Part shown: positions 24,803 through 34,738 of the stretch, one piece after another
How the letters are laid out: each line of letters opens with the position of its first letter
Position numbering within the stretch: the stretch's first letter is position 1
Source: CANJDH01 sp964443245
Lineage (GTDB): Bacteria > Pseudomonadota > Gammaproteobacteria > Burkholderiales > JAEUOS01
Reading direction: 5' to 3'
Assembly: GCA_964443245.1 (NCBI GenBank)
Contig: CAYUEG010000002.1
Coordinates: 10,584 to 74,583, forward strand
Length of the DNA stretch: 64,000 nucleotides
Made by a program: the position numbers and the translations under genes
The notes under the pieces: model-generated
Database searches by the model: none
The model's input: only the letters and a program-made list of their open reading frames with translations
Told to the model about the DNA's origin: nothing

Positions 24803-25945
24803 ATGGCTGAAGAGCAGGATCAGGAAAGACATTTACCAGCGTCGCAAAAGCGGCTGGATGATGCCCGGGAGAAGGGGCAGATTCCGCGTTCGCGCGAGCT
24901 GACGACGGCTGTCATGCTGCTGGTAGCGGCAGCGACGCTGGTCACATTTGGCCCGGCGGCCAATCGTGACGTGATGGAGTTGCTGGGGAGTGGGCTGCAC
25001 CTTTCGCGGGCCAGTGCCTTTGAGCCGGCAGTGGCACTGCGCCAGGCGGCGGAAACGGCGGTGGCAGGCCTGCTGGCGTTTGCGCCGCTGTTCGCGGTGC
25101 TGACGGCGACTGCGCTGGCGGCGCCGATCTTGGTGGGTGGCTGGATCTTCAGCCACGAAGCCTATACCCCGGATCCGTCACGCATGAATCCGCTGCGCGG
25201 CCTGGCGAACCTGGTGTCGGGCCACGCGCTGGCAGAACTGCTCAAGGGGATTGCCAAGGTAACGCTGGTAGGGGCGGTGGCGGCCTGGGTTCTCTGGTCG
25301 GACCAGCCGCAGCTGGCGATGCTGCCGGCGCTGGATCCAAAGGCTGCGGTGGCGCAGTCCGGCAGCCTGATGCTGCACGATTTCCTGGTGATTGCGTCGA
25401 TTCTCGTGATTGTGGCCGCGGCCGATGTACCACTGCAGATCTGGCGCCACAACAGCCAGCTCAAGATGTCGCTCGAAGAGGTCAAGCGGGAAGCGCGCGA
25501 GAGCGAGGGCGATCCCCAGCTCAAGGGGCGGATCCGCCAACTGCAGCGTGAAGCGGCGCGCCGGCGCATGATGTCCGCCGTGCCGACCGCTGACGTGGTG
25601 GTGACCAATCCGACCCACTATGCCGTCGCCCTGAGCTACCGTTCTGCCTCCATGCGGGCGCCACGGATCGTTGCGCTCGGCCAGGATGAGGTGGCAGCGC
25701 GCATTCGGCAGATTGCCCAGGAAAACGGTGTGCCGCTGCTGGAGGCGCCGCCGCTGGCGCGTGCCCTGTATCGCCATGGTGATCTGGAACAGGAGATTCC
25801 GGCGGCCCTGTACAACGCCGTTGCCCAGGTGCTGGCGGTGGTGTACCAGTTGAAGGCCGGCTCGGCACAACTGGCCGACAGCATGCTGGCAGACCTGGAA
25901 GTGCCGCCCGAGCTTGATCCCTTGAATGCGCGGGGTGCCGCATGA
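24803..25945 (+). CDS. flhB: Flagellar export gate protein FlhB
   Basis: FlhB is the export-gate component whose self-cleavage and FliK contact switch substrate class. The 380-aa protein has four membrane segments in its first 210 residues, then the cytosolic domain with the autocleavage motif NPTH at residues 269-272 (VVVTNPTHYAVAL). The N-terminus has the typical EEQDQERHLPASQKRLDDAREKGQIPRSREL. ATG 24803 is chosen from this alignment; the frame is open further upstream without family similarity. It overlaps flhA by 4 bases. Confidence 0.97.
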   Translation: MAEEQDQERHLPASQKRLDDAREKGQIPRSRELTTAVMLLVAAATLVTFGPAANRDVMELLGSGLHLSRASAFEPAVALRQAAETAVAGLLAFAPLFAVLTATALAAPILVGGWIFSHEAYTPDPSRMNPLRGLANLVSGHALAELLKGIAKVTLVGAVAAWVLWSDQPQLAMLPALDPKAAVAQSGSLMLHDFLVIASILVIVAAADVPLQIWRHNSQLKMSLEEVKREARESEGDPQLKGRIRQLQREAARRRMMSAVPTADVVVTNPTHYAVALSYRSASMRAPRIVALGQDEVAARIRQIAQENGVPLLEAPPLARALYRHGDLEQEIPAALYNAVAQVLAVVYQLKAGSAQLADSMLADLEVPPELDPLNARGAA

Positions 25946-28041
25946 GCAGTGCCTTGCCCTTGCCTGCAACCGCGCTGAAGGCGGTGCCCTGGCGCAGCAT
26001 GGCGGCGCCGATTCTGGTGGTGATGATCATCGCCATGATGATCCTGCCGCTGCCGCCGATTCTGCTGGATTTGCTGTTCACGTTCAATATCGCGCTGGCG
26101 CTGATTGTCCTGCTGGCTGCCGTGTATGCAAACCGCCCGCTTGATTTCGCCGTCTTCCCCACTGTCCTGCTGCTGACGACGCTGCTGCGCCTGTCCCTGA
26201 ACGTCGCCTCCACCCGGGTGGTGCTGATGCACGGGCACACCGGGCCGGATGCGGCCGGCAAGGTGATCGAGGCGTTCGGGCACTTCCTGGTCGGCGGCAA
26301 CTTTGCCGTCGGTCTGGTGGTGTTCGCCATCCTGATCGTGATCAACTTTGTGGTGATCACCAAGGGTGCCGGGCGGATTGCCGAGGTCAGTGCCAGGTTT
26401 ACCCTCGATGCCATGCCCGGCAAGCAGATGGCGATTGATGCCGACCTCAATGCCGGCCTGGTGAACGAAGCCGAAGCGCGCCGCCGGCGTCGCGAGGTGG
26501 CGCAGGAGGCCGATTTCTACGGCGCAATGGACGGCGCCTCCAAGTTCGTGCGCGGTGACGCCATCGCCGGCATCCTGATCCTGTTCATCAACATCATCGG
26601 CGGCTTTGCCATCGGCATGTTGCAGCACAACCTGTCTGCTGCGACCGCCGCGAACAACTACATCCTGCTGGCGATCGGCGACGGCCTGGTGGCGCAGGTG
26701 CCGGCACTGGTGATCTCGATTGCGGCGGGCCTAGTCGTCAGCCGCGTCGGTGGCGGGGACGGCGATGCGGAAGACATGGGCTCCCAGATCATCCGCCAGC
26801 TGCTGAACCATCCGCACACACTGATGGTGACCGGTGGCGTGTTGACGGTGCTGGGCCTGATCCCCGGCATGCCGCATTTCGTGTTCATCCTGTTCGGAGC
26901 GGCGGCGGGGTGGTTCGGCTGGTGGCGTTCCCAGCAGGCGGCAAAAGTGCCAACCGAAGCGCCCAGTGCGGTACCTGCTGCAGAACAGCAGGAGGCAACC
27001 TGGGACGATCTTGCGCCCGTCGACGTGCTTGGCCTCGAAGTCGGCTTCCGCCTGATCCCTCTGGTGGACAAGAATCAGGATGGCGACTTGCTCAAACGGA
27101 TCAAGGCGATCCGCAAGAAGTTCGCCCAGGAAGTCGGCTTCCTGCCTCCCCAGGTTCACATCCGGGACAACATGGAGCTGCGTCCGAGCGGATACCGCAT
27201 TACGCTCAAGGGCGTGGCTGTGGGCGAGGGCGAAGTCTATGCCGGCATGTACATGGCCATCAATCCGGGCCGGGTTACTGCCACCCTCCCGGGAACGGCG
27301 ACGACCGACCCGGCATTTGGCCTCGCCGCCGTGTGGATCGAAGCCGGCTTGCGCGACCAGGCGCTGGCGGCCGGTTACACCGTGGTCGATGCCAGCACGG
27401 TGGTGGCGACGCACCTCAACCATCTGATGCAGTCCCATGCGGGGTTGTTGCTGGGTCGCACCGAGGTCCAGGCACTGGTCGAGCATGTGGGCCGCCTGGC
27501 GCCCAAACTGCTCGACGATCTGGTACCCAAGCTGATCCCGCTGGCGACCCTGCAGCGGGTGCTGCAGAACCTGCTCGACGAAGGTGTGCATGTCCGCGAC
27601 ATGCGCACCATCGTCGAAACCATGGCGGAGCATGCCCCCACCAGCGCCGATGCGGGATCGCTGACCGCCCAGGTGCGGATTGCACTGGGTCGCGCCATCA
27701 TCCAGGGCCAGTTTGGCACCGAGCGCGATCTGGAAATGCTGGTCCTCGATCCGGCGCTCGAACGGGTCATGGTCCAGGCCGCCGGCAGCGGTGAGGGATT
27801 CGCCATCGAGCCGGGCCTGGCCGAGAACCTGATTCGCGAACTGACTGAAGCGGCCCAGCGTCTGGAGGCGCTGGGGCAGCCGGTGGCCCTGCTGGTGCCT
27901 GATCGCCTGCGCTTGCCGCTGGCGCGCCTGGCGCGGCGCGCGTTGCCGCGACTCAAGGTGTTTGCGCACGCTGAAGTGCCGGAAGCTTGTTCGATTCGTG
28001 TTTCGGCCGTGGTGGGGGCGCGTGCGCCTCTGCCGGGCTGA
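25942..28041 (+). CDS. flhA: Flagellar export gate protein FlhA
   Basis: FlhA is the main export-gate protein: about eight membrane segments (residues 20-335) and a large cytosolic domain forming the nonameric ring that docks chaperone-substrate complexes. The FHIPEP family signature is clear (LLRLSLNVASTRVVL, AEVSARFTLDAMPGKQMAIDADLNAG). Length 699 aa is normal. ATG overlaps the flhB stop (ATGA). Confidence 0.98.
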   Translation: MSSALPLPATALKAVPWRSMAAPILVVMIIAMMILPLPPILLDLLFTFNIALALIVLLAAVYANRPLDFAVFPTVLLLTTLLRLSLNVASTRVVLMHGHTGPDAAGKVIEAFGHFLVGGNFAVGLVVFAILIVINFVVITKGAGRIAEVSARFTLDAMPGKQMAIDADLNAGLVNEAEARRRRREVAQEADFYGAMDGASKFVRGDAIAGILILFINIIGGFAIGMLQHNLSAATAANNYILLAIGDGLVAQVPALVISIAAGLVVSRVGGGDGDAEDMGSQIIRQLLNHPHTLMVTGGVLTVLGLIPGMPHFVFILFGAAAGWFGWWRSQQAAKVPTEAPSAVPAAEQQEATWDDLAPVDVLGLEVGFRLIPLVDKNQDGDLLKRIKAIRKKFAQEVGFLPPQVHIRDNMELRPSGYRITLKGVAVGEGEVYAGMYMAINPGRVTATLPGTATTDPAFGLAAVWIEAGLRDQALAAGYTVVDASTVVATHLNHLMQSHAGLLLGRTEVQALVEHVGRLAPKLLDDLVPKLIPLATLQRVLQNLLDEGVHVRDMRTIVETMAEHAPTSADAGSLTAQVRIALGRAIIQGQFGTERDLEMLVLDPALERVMVQAAGSGEGFAIEPGLAENLIRELTEAAQRLEALGQPVALLVPDRLRLPLARLARRALPRLKVFAHAEVPEACSIRVSAVVGARAPLPG

Positions 28042-28076
28042 GCGACTACCCACGTCAATAGCAGGAGAAGTCTGAC

Positions 28077-29441
28077 ATGATGATGCGAAAGTTCATTGCC
28101 CCAACCAGCCGCGAAGCCATGCAAAAGATGAAGGCAGCGCTGGGGCCGGATGCCTACGTGATCTCGAATCGCAAGATCGCACAGGGCATCGAGATCATGG
28201 CGATGGTGGGGGATGTGGCACCGGAGTCGCCTCTGGCAAACGGAGGCTGGAATGCGGGCAAGGCGGCGTTCACCACCGGCACACGGTCGGGGGGAACCAC
28301 GGGTGCACGCAAGTCGCCGCAGAAAAGCCCGGCGTCGGTCCCTGCCGCAGCGCCGATGAAGACCCTGCGCGACATTGCCGTGCACTTGCCGACGACCGGG
28401 CCGGCACCAGCCCCGCTGCCGGGCGATGCGTCTGCCGCGCGTGGCAGTGCCGGGCGCGCGCCGAACCTGGCGGAAAAGGACGGGCCGGCCGAGCTGGCAT
28501 CGCTGATGGATGAGGTCAGATCGATGCGTTCGCTGTTTGAATCCCACATGGTGCAGATGGCGGGTCAGACCGGCGTGCCGGGGCGCCAGTTAGGCAAACA
28601 GTTGCTGCAGCGTTTGATCGCCGCCGGCTTCTCCGAATCCGTGGCACGCTCTCTGGTCGGACGCCTTCCCGACGACTATTCCGCAACGCAGGGGGAAAAA
28701 TGGGTCCAGGATGTCCTGGCCCACAACCTGCGCTGCATGCCGGATGCGAGTGATCTGGTCGCCGCCGGTGGAATCTACGCGCTGATCGGCCCGACCGGCG
28801 TGGGCAAGACCACCACGACAGCCAAGCTGGCCGCGCGTTGCGTGGTCAAGTTTGGTGCCGGTGCCTTGGGCCTGATCACCACCGACAGCTATCGGATTGG
28901 TGCCTTCGACCAGTTGGCCACCTATGGGCGCATCCTCGGGGTGCCGGTGCATACCGCGCATACCGAGGCCGAGTTGCACGAGGCACTCGCAACCATGCGG
29001 GACAAGCATCTTGTGCTGATTGACACGGCAGGCATGAGCCAGCGTGACCCACGTGTACGTGAGCACCTGCGCATGCTCGATCTTCCCCAGATCAGGCCGG
29101 TCGTTCTGCTCAATGCCACCGCCCAGCGCGAGACCCTGGACGACGTGCTCCGGGCCTATGGTGTGGCACCGGCCGCTGGCAAGCCCCGTACGGTGGTGCT
29201 GACCAAACTGGACGAGGCGGTCAAGCTGGCGCCGGTACTTGACCTGTGCATGCGCCACAGCCTTGAACTGGCCTACGTGTCGACCGGGCAGCGGGTGCCC
29301 GAAGACTTGCACGGTGCCAATGCGCGGGTACTCGTGCACAAGGCATGGACGCATTCGGGCGGGCCATCGCTGCCTGAGCAGCCAAACCTTCCGCTGCCTG
29401 GGATGCCGGCGTCACCAGCAGCGGCGGCGCGGAGGTTCTGA
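28077..29441 (+). CDS. flhF: Flagellar SRP-type GTPase FlhF
   Basis: FlhF sets flagellar position and number. The 454-aa protein has the N-terminal FlhF segment (RKFIAPTSREAMQKMKAALGPDAYVISNRKI), an Ala/Pro/Gly-rich linker, then the NG GTPase domain with G1 GPTGVGKTTT near residue 237, TTDSYRIGAFDQLATYGRILGVPV, DTAGMSQRD and VLTKLDEA. All GTPase motifs look intact. Three successive ATG codons (28077, 28080, 28083) follow AGGAG; the first is listed. Confidence 0.96.
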   Translation: MMMRKFIAPTSREAMQKMKAALGPDAYVISNRKIAQGIEIMAMVGDVAPESPLANGGWNAGKAAFTTGTRSGGTTGARKSPQKSPASVPAAAPMKTLRDIAVHLPTTGPAPAPLPGDASAARGSAGRAPNLAEKDGPAELASLMDEVRSMRSLFESHMVQMAGQTGVPGRQLGKQLLQRLIAAGFSESVARSLVGRLPDDYSATQGEKWVQDVLAHNLRCMPDASDLVAAGGIYALIGPTGVGKTTTTAKLAARCVVKFGAGALGLITTDSYRIGAFDQLATYGRILGVPVHTAHTEAELHEALATMRDKHLVLIDTAGMSQRDPRVREHLRMLDLPQIRPVVLLNATAQRETLDDVLRAYGVAPAAGKPRTVVLTKLDEAVKLAPVLDLCMRHSLELAYVSTGQRVPEDLHGANARVLVHKAWTHSGGPSLPEQPNLPLPGMPASPAAAARRF

Positions 29442-29445
29442 GACG

Positions 29446-30297
29446 ATGGGCATGCAGTTGGAGAACGCACCGATGGCGGATGCGATACCGTTGGCAGACC
29501 AGGCCGCAGGCCTGCGTTCCCTCGTGGAGCGTGAGGGATTGCGGGTACTGCCGGTGCTCGGCGCGGGGCCCGGCGTAGGCGCTGGCGCGATCGCAGCCGG
29601 ACTGGCGCAAGCGCTTGCCGGTCATTCGCGCACGCTGCTGCTCGATCAGACCGGCGAGGCGCTGGTCACGCTGGGGTTGGCAGCCGGCCGGGACCTGATT
29701 GACCTGTTGCATGGCCGGTTTGAGTTTGGCGAGGTGGTTCAGCGTGCTGGAAGCTTGCGTGCCGTCAATGCGCGTGAGGGGCTGACCCGGTTGCTTGAGG
29801 CCGGGCAGGCGGGCGCCGATTTCTTTGGCGGATTCCTGCGGCTGGCCGATCCGGCAGAGATGGTGGTGCTGTTGCTCGATGCGGAGGCTGCCACGCTGCC
29901 CGACATCGTCCAGACCGGCCACGAAGCATTGATTGTGGTGACGCCGCGGCCGGCTGCGCTGACTGCCGGCTATGCGCGCATCAAGCAGCTTGCAGAGACC
30001 GGCGAGACCGGGACAGTGTTCCGTGTTCTGGTCAACGGCGCAACCGACGAGGCACAGGCCCTGGCCATCTACCGGAGCCTGTCGACCACGGCGCGCGAGT
30101 TCATTGGCGTGCGCGTCCGCTTCGCCGGCTGGTTGCCTCTGGTACCCGGGTTCCCGTTGTTTGGTCAAGGAAACCGTGCGTCGAACCCTGCCGGTCGCGA
30201 GGCACTCACCCACATCGCGGCTACCGTGCCCGCCTGGCATCTGGCCAGCTGCACTTCGCGGCAGATCAGGGCTGCCGAACCTTACCCGATTCAATAA
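29446..30297 (+). CDS. flhG: FlhG/FleN-like MinD-family protein with degenerate P-loop
   Basis: By position (between flhF and fliA) and overall fold pattern this is the MinD/ParA-type partner of FlhF that limits flagellar number. The 283-aa protein keeps beta-strands and Asp67 after the P-loop (TLLLDQTGEAL) and the second Asp strand (EMVVLLLDAEA). However, the deviant Walker A is GAGPGVGAGAI (39-49) where KGGxGKT is expected: both lysines are gone. It is therefore probably not a normal ATPase. GGAGG lies upstream of ATG 29446, 4 bases after the flhF stop. Confidence 0.8.
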   Translation: MGMQLENAPMADAIPLADQAAGLRSLVEREGLRVLPVLGAGPGVGAGAIAAGLAQALAGHSRTLLLDQTGEALVTLGLAAGRDLIDLLHGRFEFGEVVQRAGSLRAVNAREGLTRLLEAGQAGADFFGGFLRLADPAEMVVLLLDAEAATLPDIVQTGHEALIVVTPRPAALTAGYARIKQLAETGETGTVFRVLVNGATDEAQALAIYRSLSTTAREFIGVRVRFAGWLPLVPGFPLFGQGNRASNPAGREALTHIAATVPAWHLASCTSRQIRAAEPYPIQ

Positions 30298-30308
30298 AGG
30301 GAGTTTTC

Positions 30309-31025
30309 ATGTATACCGCATCAGGCATTGTTGAACGTCACGGTCCGGTCGAGCATTTCGCACCACTGGTGCGCAAGATTGCCCATCATTTGCAGTCGCG
30401 GCTGCCTGCGTCTGTCGAGGTCGATGACCTGATTCAGGCAGGCATGGTCGGTTTGATGGACGCAGTGGCCCGTTTCGAGGACGGACAGGGCGCCCAGTTC
30501 GAAACCTATGCTTCCCAGCGCATTCGTGGCGCGATGCTCGACGAATTGCGGCAGAACGACTGGCTGCCGCGCACGGTGCGCAAGACCCAGCGGCAGATCG
30601 AGGCGGCGCTGGCCCGCGTGGAGCACAGGATGGGGCGTGCCGCCACCGAAGTGGAGGCGGCACGGGAGATCGGCGTCGATCTGGCTGACTATCAAAGCAT
30701 GCTCGCCGAAGCGCGTGGCGGGCAACTGGTCTACTACGAGGATTTTGACGGCGAGGGCGATGGCGGGGAGGCATTTCTTGACCGGCATTGCATCGACGAG
30801 ACCAGCGATCCGATGGCGCAGCTGAAGGAAGGCCGCGCGCGCCAGGCGTTGATTGCTGCCATTGAAAACCTGCCGGAACGCGAAAAGCTGCTGATGGGGC
30901 TGTATTACGAACAGGACCTCAACTTCCGGGAGATTGCTGCGGTCATGAACGTCACGGAATCCCGCGTCTGCCAGCTCCATACCCAGGCAGTGGCGAGGTT
31001 GCGCAACAAGCTCAAGGACTGGTAG
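30309..31025 (+). CDS. fliA: Flagellar sigma factor FliA (sigma-28)
   Basis: FliA directs late (class III) flagellar and chemotaxis transcription and is inhibited by FlgM. The 238-aa protein has regions 2 (DDLIQAGMVGLMDAVARFE, FETYASQRIRGAMLDELRQNDWLPR), 3 and 4 (AAIENLPEREKLLMGLYYEQDLNFREIAAVMNVTESRVCQLHTQAVARLR), with no region 1. It is in the flhB-A-F-G operon and its targets here include the predicted promoters at 14934, 36462 and 51421. Confidence 0.98.
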   Translation: MYTASGIVERHGPVEHFAPLVRKIAHHLQSRLPASVEVDDLIQAGMVGLMDAVARFEDGQGAQFETYASQRIRGAMLDELRQNDWLPRTVRKTQRQIEAALARVEHRMGRAATEVEAAREIGVDLADYQSMLAEARGGQLVYYEDFDGEGDGGEAFLDRHCIDETSDPMAQLKEGRARQALIAAIENLPEREKLLMGLYYEQDLNFREIAAVMNVTESRVCQLHTQAVARLRNKLKDW

Positions 31026-31124
31026 CCGCAAACTGTTTTGAAAAATGCAAATGCCATAGAATGGGTTGTCCCGCCCGGTTCGGGCGCTTCCATTCTTCGC
31101 CCTTCACTGGCGTACGGTCCTTCG

Positions 31125-34100
31125 ATGCCCGAGGCTCACCTTCCAGAGCGCGCCAAGCCGATGCCGCGCTTTCCTGCCGTTTTGCCGGTATTGATGGCGC
31201 TTCTGGCCGGATGCGGATGGACGGTGGCGCTGCTGCCCTGGTTCCCGTCATTCGGGGAAGCGACGACGGCCCCGTCCGTGGCGGCGGCAGGCTGGCTGCG
31301 GATTGCCGGCGCCCTGATGGGCACGGGCTGTCTGGTCTATGTTGTCAAGGCCCTGCTGCGCGAGCGCCATGCCGTTGAGGCGCTGGCGTCGATGCGGGAG
31401 CGCGAAGCCCGTTTTGCCCACCTGACCAGACTGTCGACCGACTGGTTCTGGGAGACCGCGGTGGATGGCCGATTTGTAAGGGTCGAAGGCGGTGGCTCCG
31501 CGCCGGAGCGCAAAGGGATGGCATCCCTGATGGGCATCATGCCGTGGGACAGTCAGGGGCTGGTGCCGGTCTCGATGGACTGGGAGGCGGTCAAGGAGGC
31601 GCAACGGCGGCGCGAACCCTACCGCCAGACGCTGGCCTATCACTTGCGCGACGGCAGTGTCTCTTCCGGCACCATCGAGGTCATTGCGGAGCCGCGCCTT
31701 GATGCAAACGGCCTGTATTGCGGTTATCGCGGCATCGCACGCGACATTACGGCGCGGGTCGCTGCCCAGACCGCGCTGGAGCGCATGGCGGCAGAGAATG
31801 CGGCGGCTCTGGACCGCCTGGAGCTGATTGTGCGCAGCATGCCGGTCGCTTTCACCGTGGTGGATGCGAACCACAAGCGAATCCTCTGGAATCCCGAGGC
31901 CGAGCGGATCTTCGGTTATTCCGAGCAGGAGGCGTTGGGGCAGGATCCCTACAGTCTCATCATCCCCCAGGATCAGCTCGATGACGTGAAGGCGCGCTAT
32001 GACAAGTTGCGCAGCGGGCATGCCATGGTTGTGGGGATCAATCGCAATGTGACGCGCTCCGGCAAGATCGTCTACTGCCAGTGGCGCAATGCGCGGATCG
32101 CCGATGCGGAAGGGGCTTATGCCGGCGCGATTGCGATGGCTGTCGATGTCACGGTAGCCCATCGCGAGGAACTGTGGCGCAAGGCTGAACATCGGCTGTT
32201 TGAAGCGCTGGCAGCGGGTGCCGGCCTGGGCGAACTGATGGGCATCCTGTGTGAAGCGGTGGAGTCGGTGTGCGAGGCAGGGGTGCGCTGTGCGGTCAAC
32301 CTGGTCGTTGACGGCCGGCTCCGCAGCTGTGCTGCACCACATGTTCCGGAAAGCCTGACATTGGCAGCCGACGGGCTTGCAGTGGGTGAGGAGAGCGGCA
32401 CCTGTGGCCTGGCTGCGGCGTTGAATCGCGAAGTGGTGACCGAGAACGTGGCCGAGAGTCCCGCCTGGCAGCGCTTTACGGCGCTGGCGCAATCGGCCCG
32501 GGTCGCAGGATGCTGGTCGACGCCGATCCATGGCGACGAAGGCGAGGTCGTAGCCACATTCGCTGCCTACCTCGACCAGGCCCGCCCACCAGGGAGCGCG
32601 GAGCTGGAATTCACGCGCATGGCAGCCAAGCAGGCGACCCTGATCTTCTCCCGCTTCAAGGCGCGTGAAGCCTTGTCCAGGAATGAAGCGCGATTCCGTC
32701 ACCTGGTGCAGTTGGCGTCGGATTGGGAATGGGAGCGTGACCGCGAATTCCGGCTCACTCACTTGCGCTTCTGGCAGGAACCGGCCCTTCTCGAGGCAGA
32801 TGCCTTGCTGGGTCAAGTGCCGTGGGTCGGGGGAAACAAGACGCTGATCAACGACGATTGGGAGCGGTTTCGTGAACGCATCGAACGGCGCGAACCGTTT
32901 GAACACGCGATTCTGGAGTATCGTCGGCGGGATGGCAGGCGTGCCTACATTTCGAACCGGGGTGCGCCGGTTCACGATGCGGACGGCAATTTCTCCGGTT
33001 ACCGCGGCGTCGGTGTGGATATCTCCAGGCGATTTCGTGCAGACCGCATCCGGACGGTGGAGCGCGAGTTGTTCGAATCCATGGCCAAAGGTGCCGACGT
33101 GGGGCGCCTGGTGGATATCGTGGCAGCAGGCTTGTCGAGCGTGCTGGAGCGTGCCGCGGAAGTGGTGGTCCTGCAGCCCGGCAATGCCGGTTGGGAATCG
33201 CTGGCCTCCAAGGAGGGTGCCACGCCTCTGTTGGGGGCGCTGCGGCGGGCCGCCGATGAGGCGGAACTGCGGTCGTCGCTTGAGGATGTGATGCGCAGTG
33301 GCGCGCCGCTCTTTTTCGAATCCTTCCCTGACGCCGGGGTGAGTGAATGGCAGGTGCACCTGCGTCAGGCCGGCTTGGTCGCCTTATGGGTTGTCCCGAT
33401 TCGCGACGGCCTGGGCATTTCCCTGGGCGTTGTGTGTGTGTGTGGCGCCAGCGCGGCGCTGCCGTCGAGTGCCGATGTGGAGTGGCTGGATCACTGTGCA
33501 CGGCTGTTTGCACTGGTCGTGGAGCGGGCGCGCGTTGCGCATATGGCCGAAGAGGCAGCCGAACGCTATCGCCGGCTGGTCGAATTCTCCCAGGATGGCG
33601 TGCTGATTCACGAATGGGGCAAGATCATTTATGCCAACCCGGCGTTCGTACGGATGATCGGTGCCAGGGACGGATACTCCCTGCAAGGTCACACCATGGG
33701 AGAGATGTTTGCAGAGGAGGATCGGGAGACAGTGGCGGCGCATCTGGCGCACCTGCGCCGGACCGGCGAACCGCAGCCCTATGTCGAGATGCGTTTGCTG
33801 CGGCACGATGGCGGGGAGCTTGAAGTCGAGGTGGGGGCGAACCTGTTCGAAGCCCACGGCGTGCGGCTGATCCAGACACAGTTCCGCGACATCGGTGAGC
33901 GCAAGCGGTCCGAGCGGGAGGTGATGCGGCTCAATGCCGAACTGGAACTGCGCGTCGAGCAGCGAACCACGGAATTGACGGCTGCGAATCGGGAACTGGA
34001 GGCGTTCTCGTATACCGTGGCTCACGATCTGCGCGCGCCGCTGCGCGCGATTGACGGATTTTCCCAAATGCTCAAGCTGGATGCGGGCGAATCGCTTCCT

Positions 34101-34670
34101 GAAGAGGCCCGTCGCGATGTGGACGCGATCACTTCAAGCGCCCGAAAGATGGCCGAGTTGATTGAAGGATTGCTCAATTTTTCCCGCTTGAGCCGTACCG
34201 GATTCAGTCGTCAGCTGGTGCCGACCAGATTGCTGGTGGACAGCCTGCTGCGGGAAGTGCCGGGGGCGGACAAGGTTGCTTTTCGCGTCGGTGAACTGCC
34301 GGATAGCTGGGGTGATGCCGGGATGCTCCGCCAGGTCTGGACCAACCTGATCAGCAATGCCATCAAGTTCAGTGCCAAGGTGGCGTCGCCCGGCGTGGAG
34401 ATTTCCTGTGAACAGCGTGCCGACCTGCAGATTTTTCGCGTCCGTGACAACGGCAGCGGCTTTGACGCACGCTACGCGGGCAAGCTGTTTGGCGTGTTCC
34501 AGCGTCTGCACACCGAAACCGAGTTTGAGGGCACGGGTGTCGGTTTGGCCATCGTCAAGCGAATCGTGGAGCGGCATGGCGGATCGGTAGGGGCGGATTC
34601 GCCCGCGGAGGGTGGTGCGACGTTCTGGTTTGCCCTCCCGTACGGAAATGAAGGGATGTCGGCGGCATAG
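31125..34670 (+). CDS. Large membrane histidine kinase with alternating PAS and GAF domains
   Basis: About 1181 aa. Two membrane helices (19-39, 55-77) with almost no periplasmic loop, then PAS (about 90-215), PAS (230-350), GAF (360-515), PAS (525-650), GAF (655-805), PAS (810-930), and a HisKA with His967 (YTVAHDLRAPLR) plus HATPase (NLISNAIKFS, DNGSGFD, GTGVGLAIVKR). It is a kinase with no receiver of its own; the Rcp1-like regulator 68 bases downstream is the likely partner. Signals are probably internal. No good ribosome site marks the start; ATG 31125 is used, ATG 31161 is possible. It follows fliA by 99 bases on the same strand. Confidence 0.85.
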   Translation: MPEAHLPERAKPMPRFPAVLPVLMALLAGCGWTVALLPWFPSFGEATTAPSVAAAGWLRIAGALMGTGCLVYVVKALLRERHAVEALASMREREARFAHLTRLSTDWFWETAVDGRFVRVEGGGSAPERKGMASLMGIMPWDSQGLVPVSMDWEAVKEAQRRREPYRQTLAYHLRDGSVSSGTIEVIAEPRLDANGLYCGYRGIARDITARVAAQTALERMAAENAAALDRLELIVRSMPVAFTVVDANHKRILWNPEAERIFGYSEQEALGQDPYSLIIPQDQLDDVKARYDKLRSGHAMVVGINRNVTRSGKIVYCQWRNARIADAEGAYAGAIAMAVDVTVAHREELWRKAEHRLFEALAAGAGLGELMGILCEAVESVCEAGVRCAVNLVVDGRLRSCAAPHVPESLTLAADGLAVGEESGTCGLAAALNREVVTENVAESPAWQRFTALAQSARVAGCWSTPIHGDEGEVVATFAAYLDQARPPGSAELEFTRMAAKQATLIFSRFKAREALSRNEARFRHLVQLASDWEWERDREFRLTHLRFWQEPALLEADALLGQVPWVGGNKTLINDDWERFRERIERREPFEHAILEYRRRDGRRAYISNRGAPVHDADGNFSGYRGVGVDISRRFRADRIRTVERELFESMAKGADVGRLVDIVAAGLSSVLERAAEVVVLQPGNAGWESLASKEGATPLLGALRRAADEAELRSSLEDVMRSGAPLFFESFPDAGVSEWQVHLRQAGLVALWVVPIRDGLGISLGVVCVCGASAALPSSADVEWLDHCARLFALVVERARVAHMAEEAAERYRRLVEFSQDGVLIHEWGKIIYANPAFVRMIGARDGYSLQGHTMGEMFAEEDRETVAAHLAHLRRTGEPQPYVEMRLLRHDGGELEVEVGANLFEAHGVRLIQTQFRDIGERKRSEREVMRLNAELELRVEQRTTELTAANRELEAFSYTVAHDLRAPLRAIDGFSQMLKLDAGESLPEEARRDVDAITSSARKMAELIEGLLNFSRLSRTGFSRQLVPTRLLVDSLLREVPGADKVAFRVGELPDSWGDAGMLRQVWTNLISNAIKFSAKVASPGVEISCEQRADLQIFRVRDNGSGFDARYAGKLFGVFQRLHTETEFEGTGVGLAIVKRIVERHGGSVGADSPAEGGATFWFALPYGNEGMSAA

Positions 34671-34738
34671 CCGCCGGCAGGGGTTTAAAATCGCACTTGA
34701 AATAGTGCAGTGATGTGATGACAGGGGCGGTGAAGGCG

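Noticed and set aside
26731..28053. Long minus-strand open frame (440 codons) opposite flhA
   Set aside because: It is the antisense shadow of flhA, which has full family motifs. High GC makes long empty frames; similar shadows lie opposite fliF, flgI/flgJ (42379-44415) and the large kinase (31248-33359).
31038..31124. Sigma-70 promoter between fliA and the large kinase
   Set aside because: TTGAAA and TAGAAT are present but separated by only 13 bases. The CGCCCG/CGGGCG hairpin at 31072-31086 has no T-run and was also not called.
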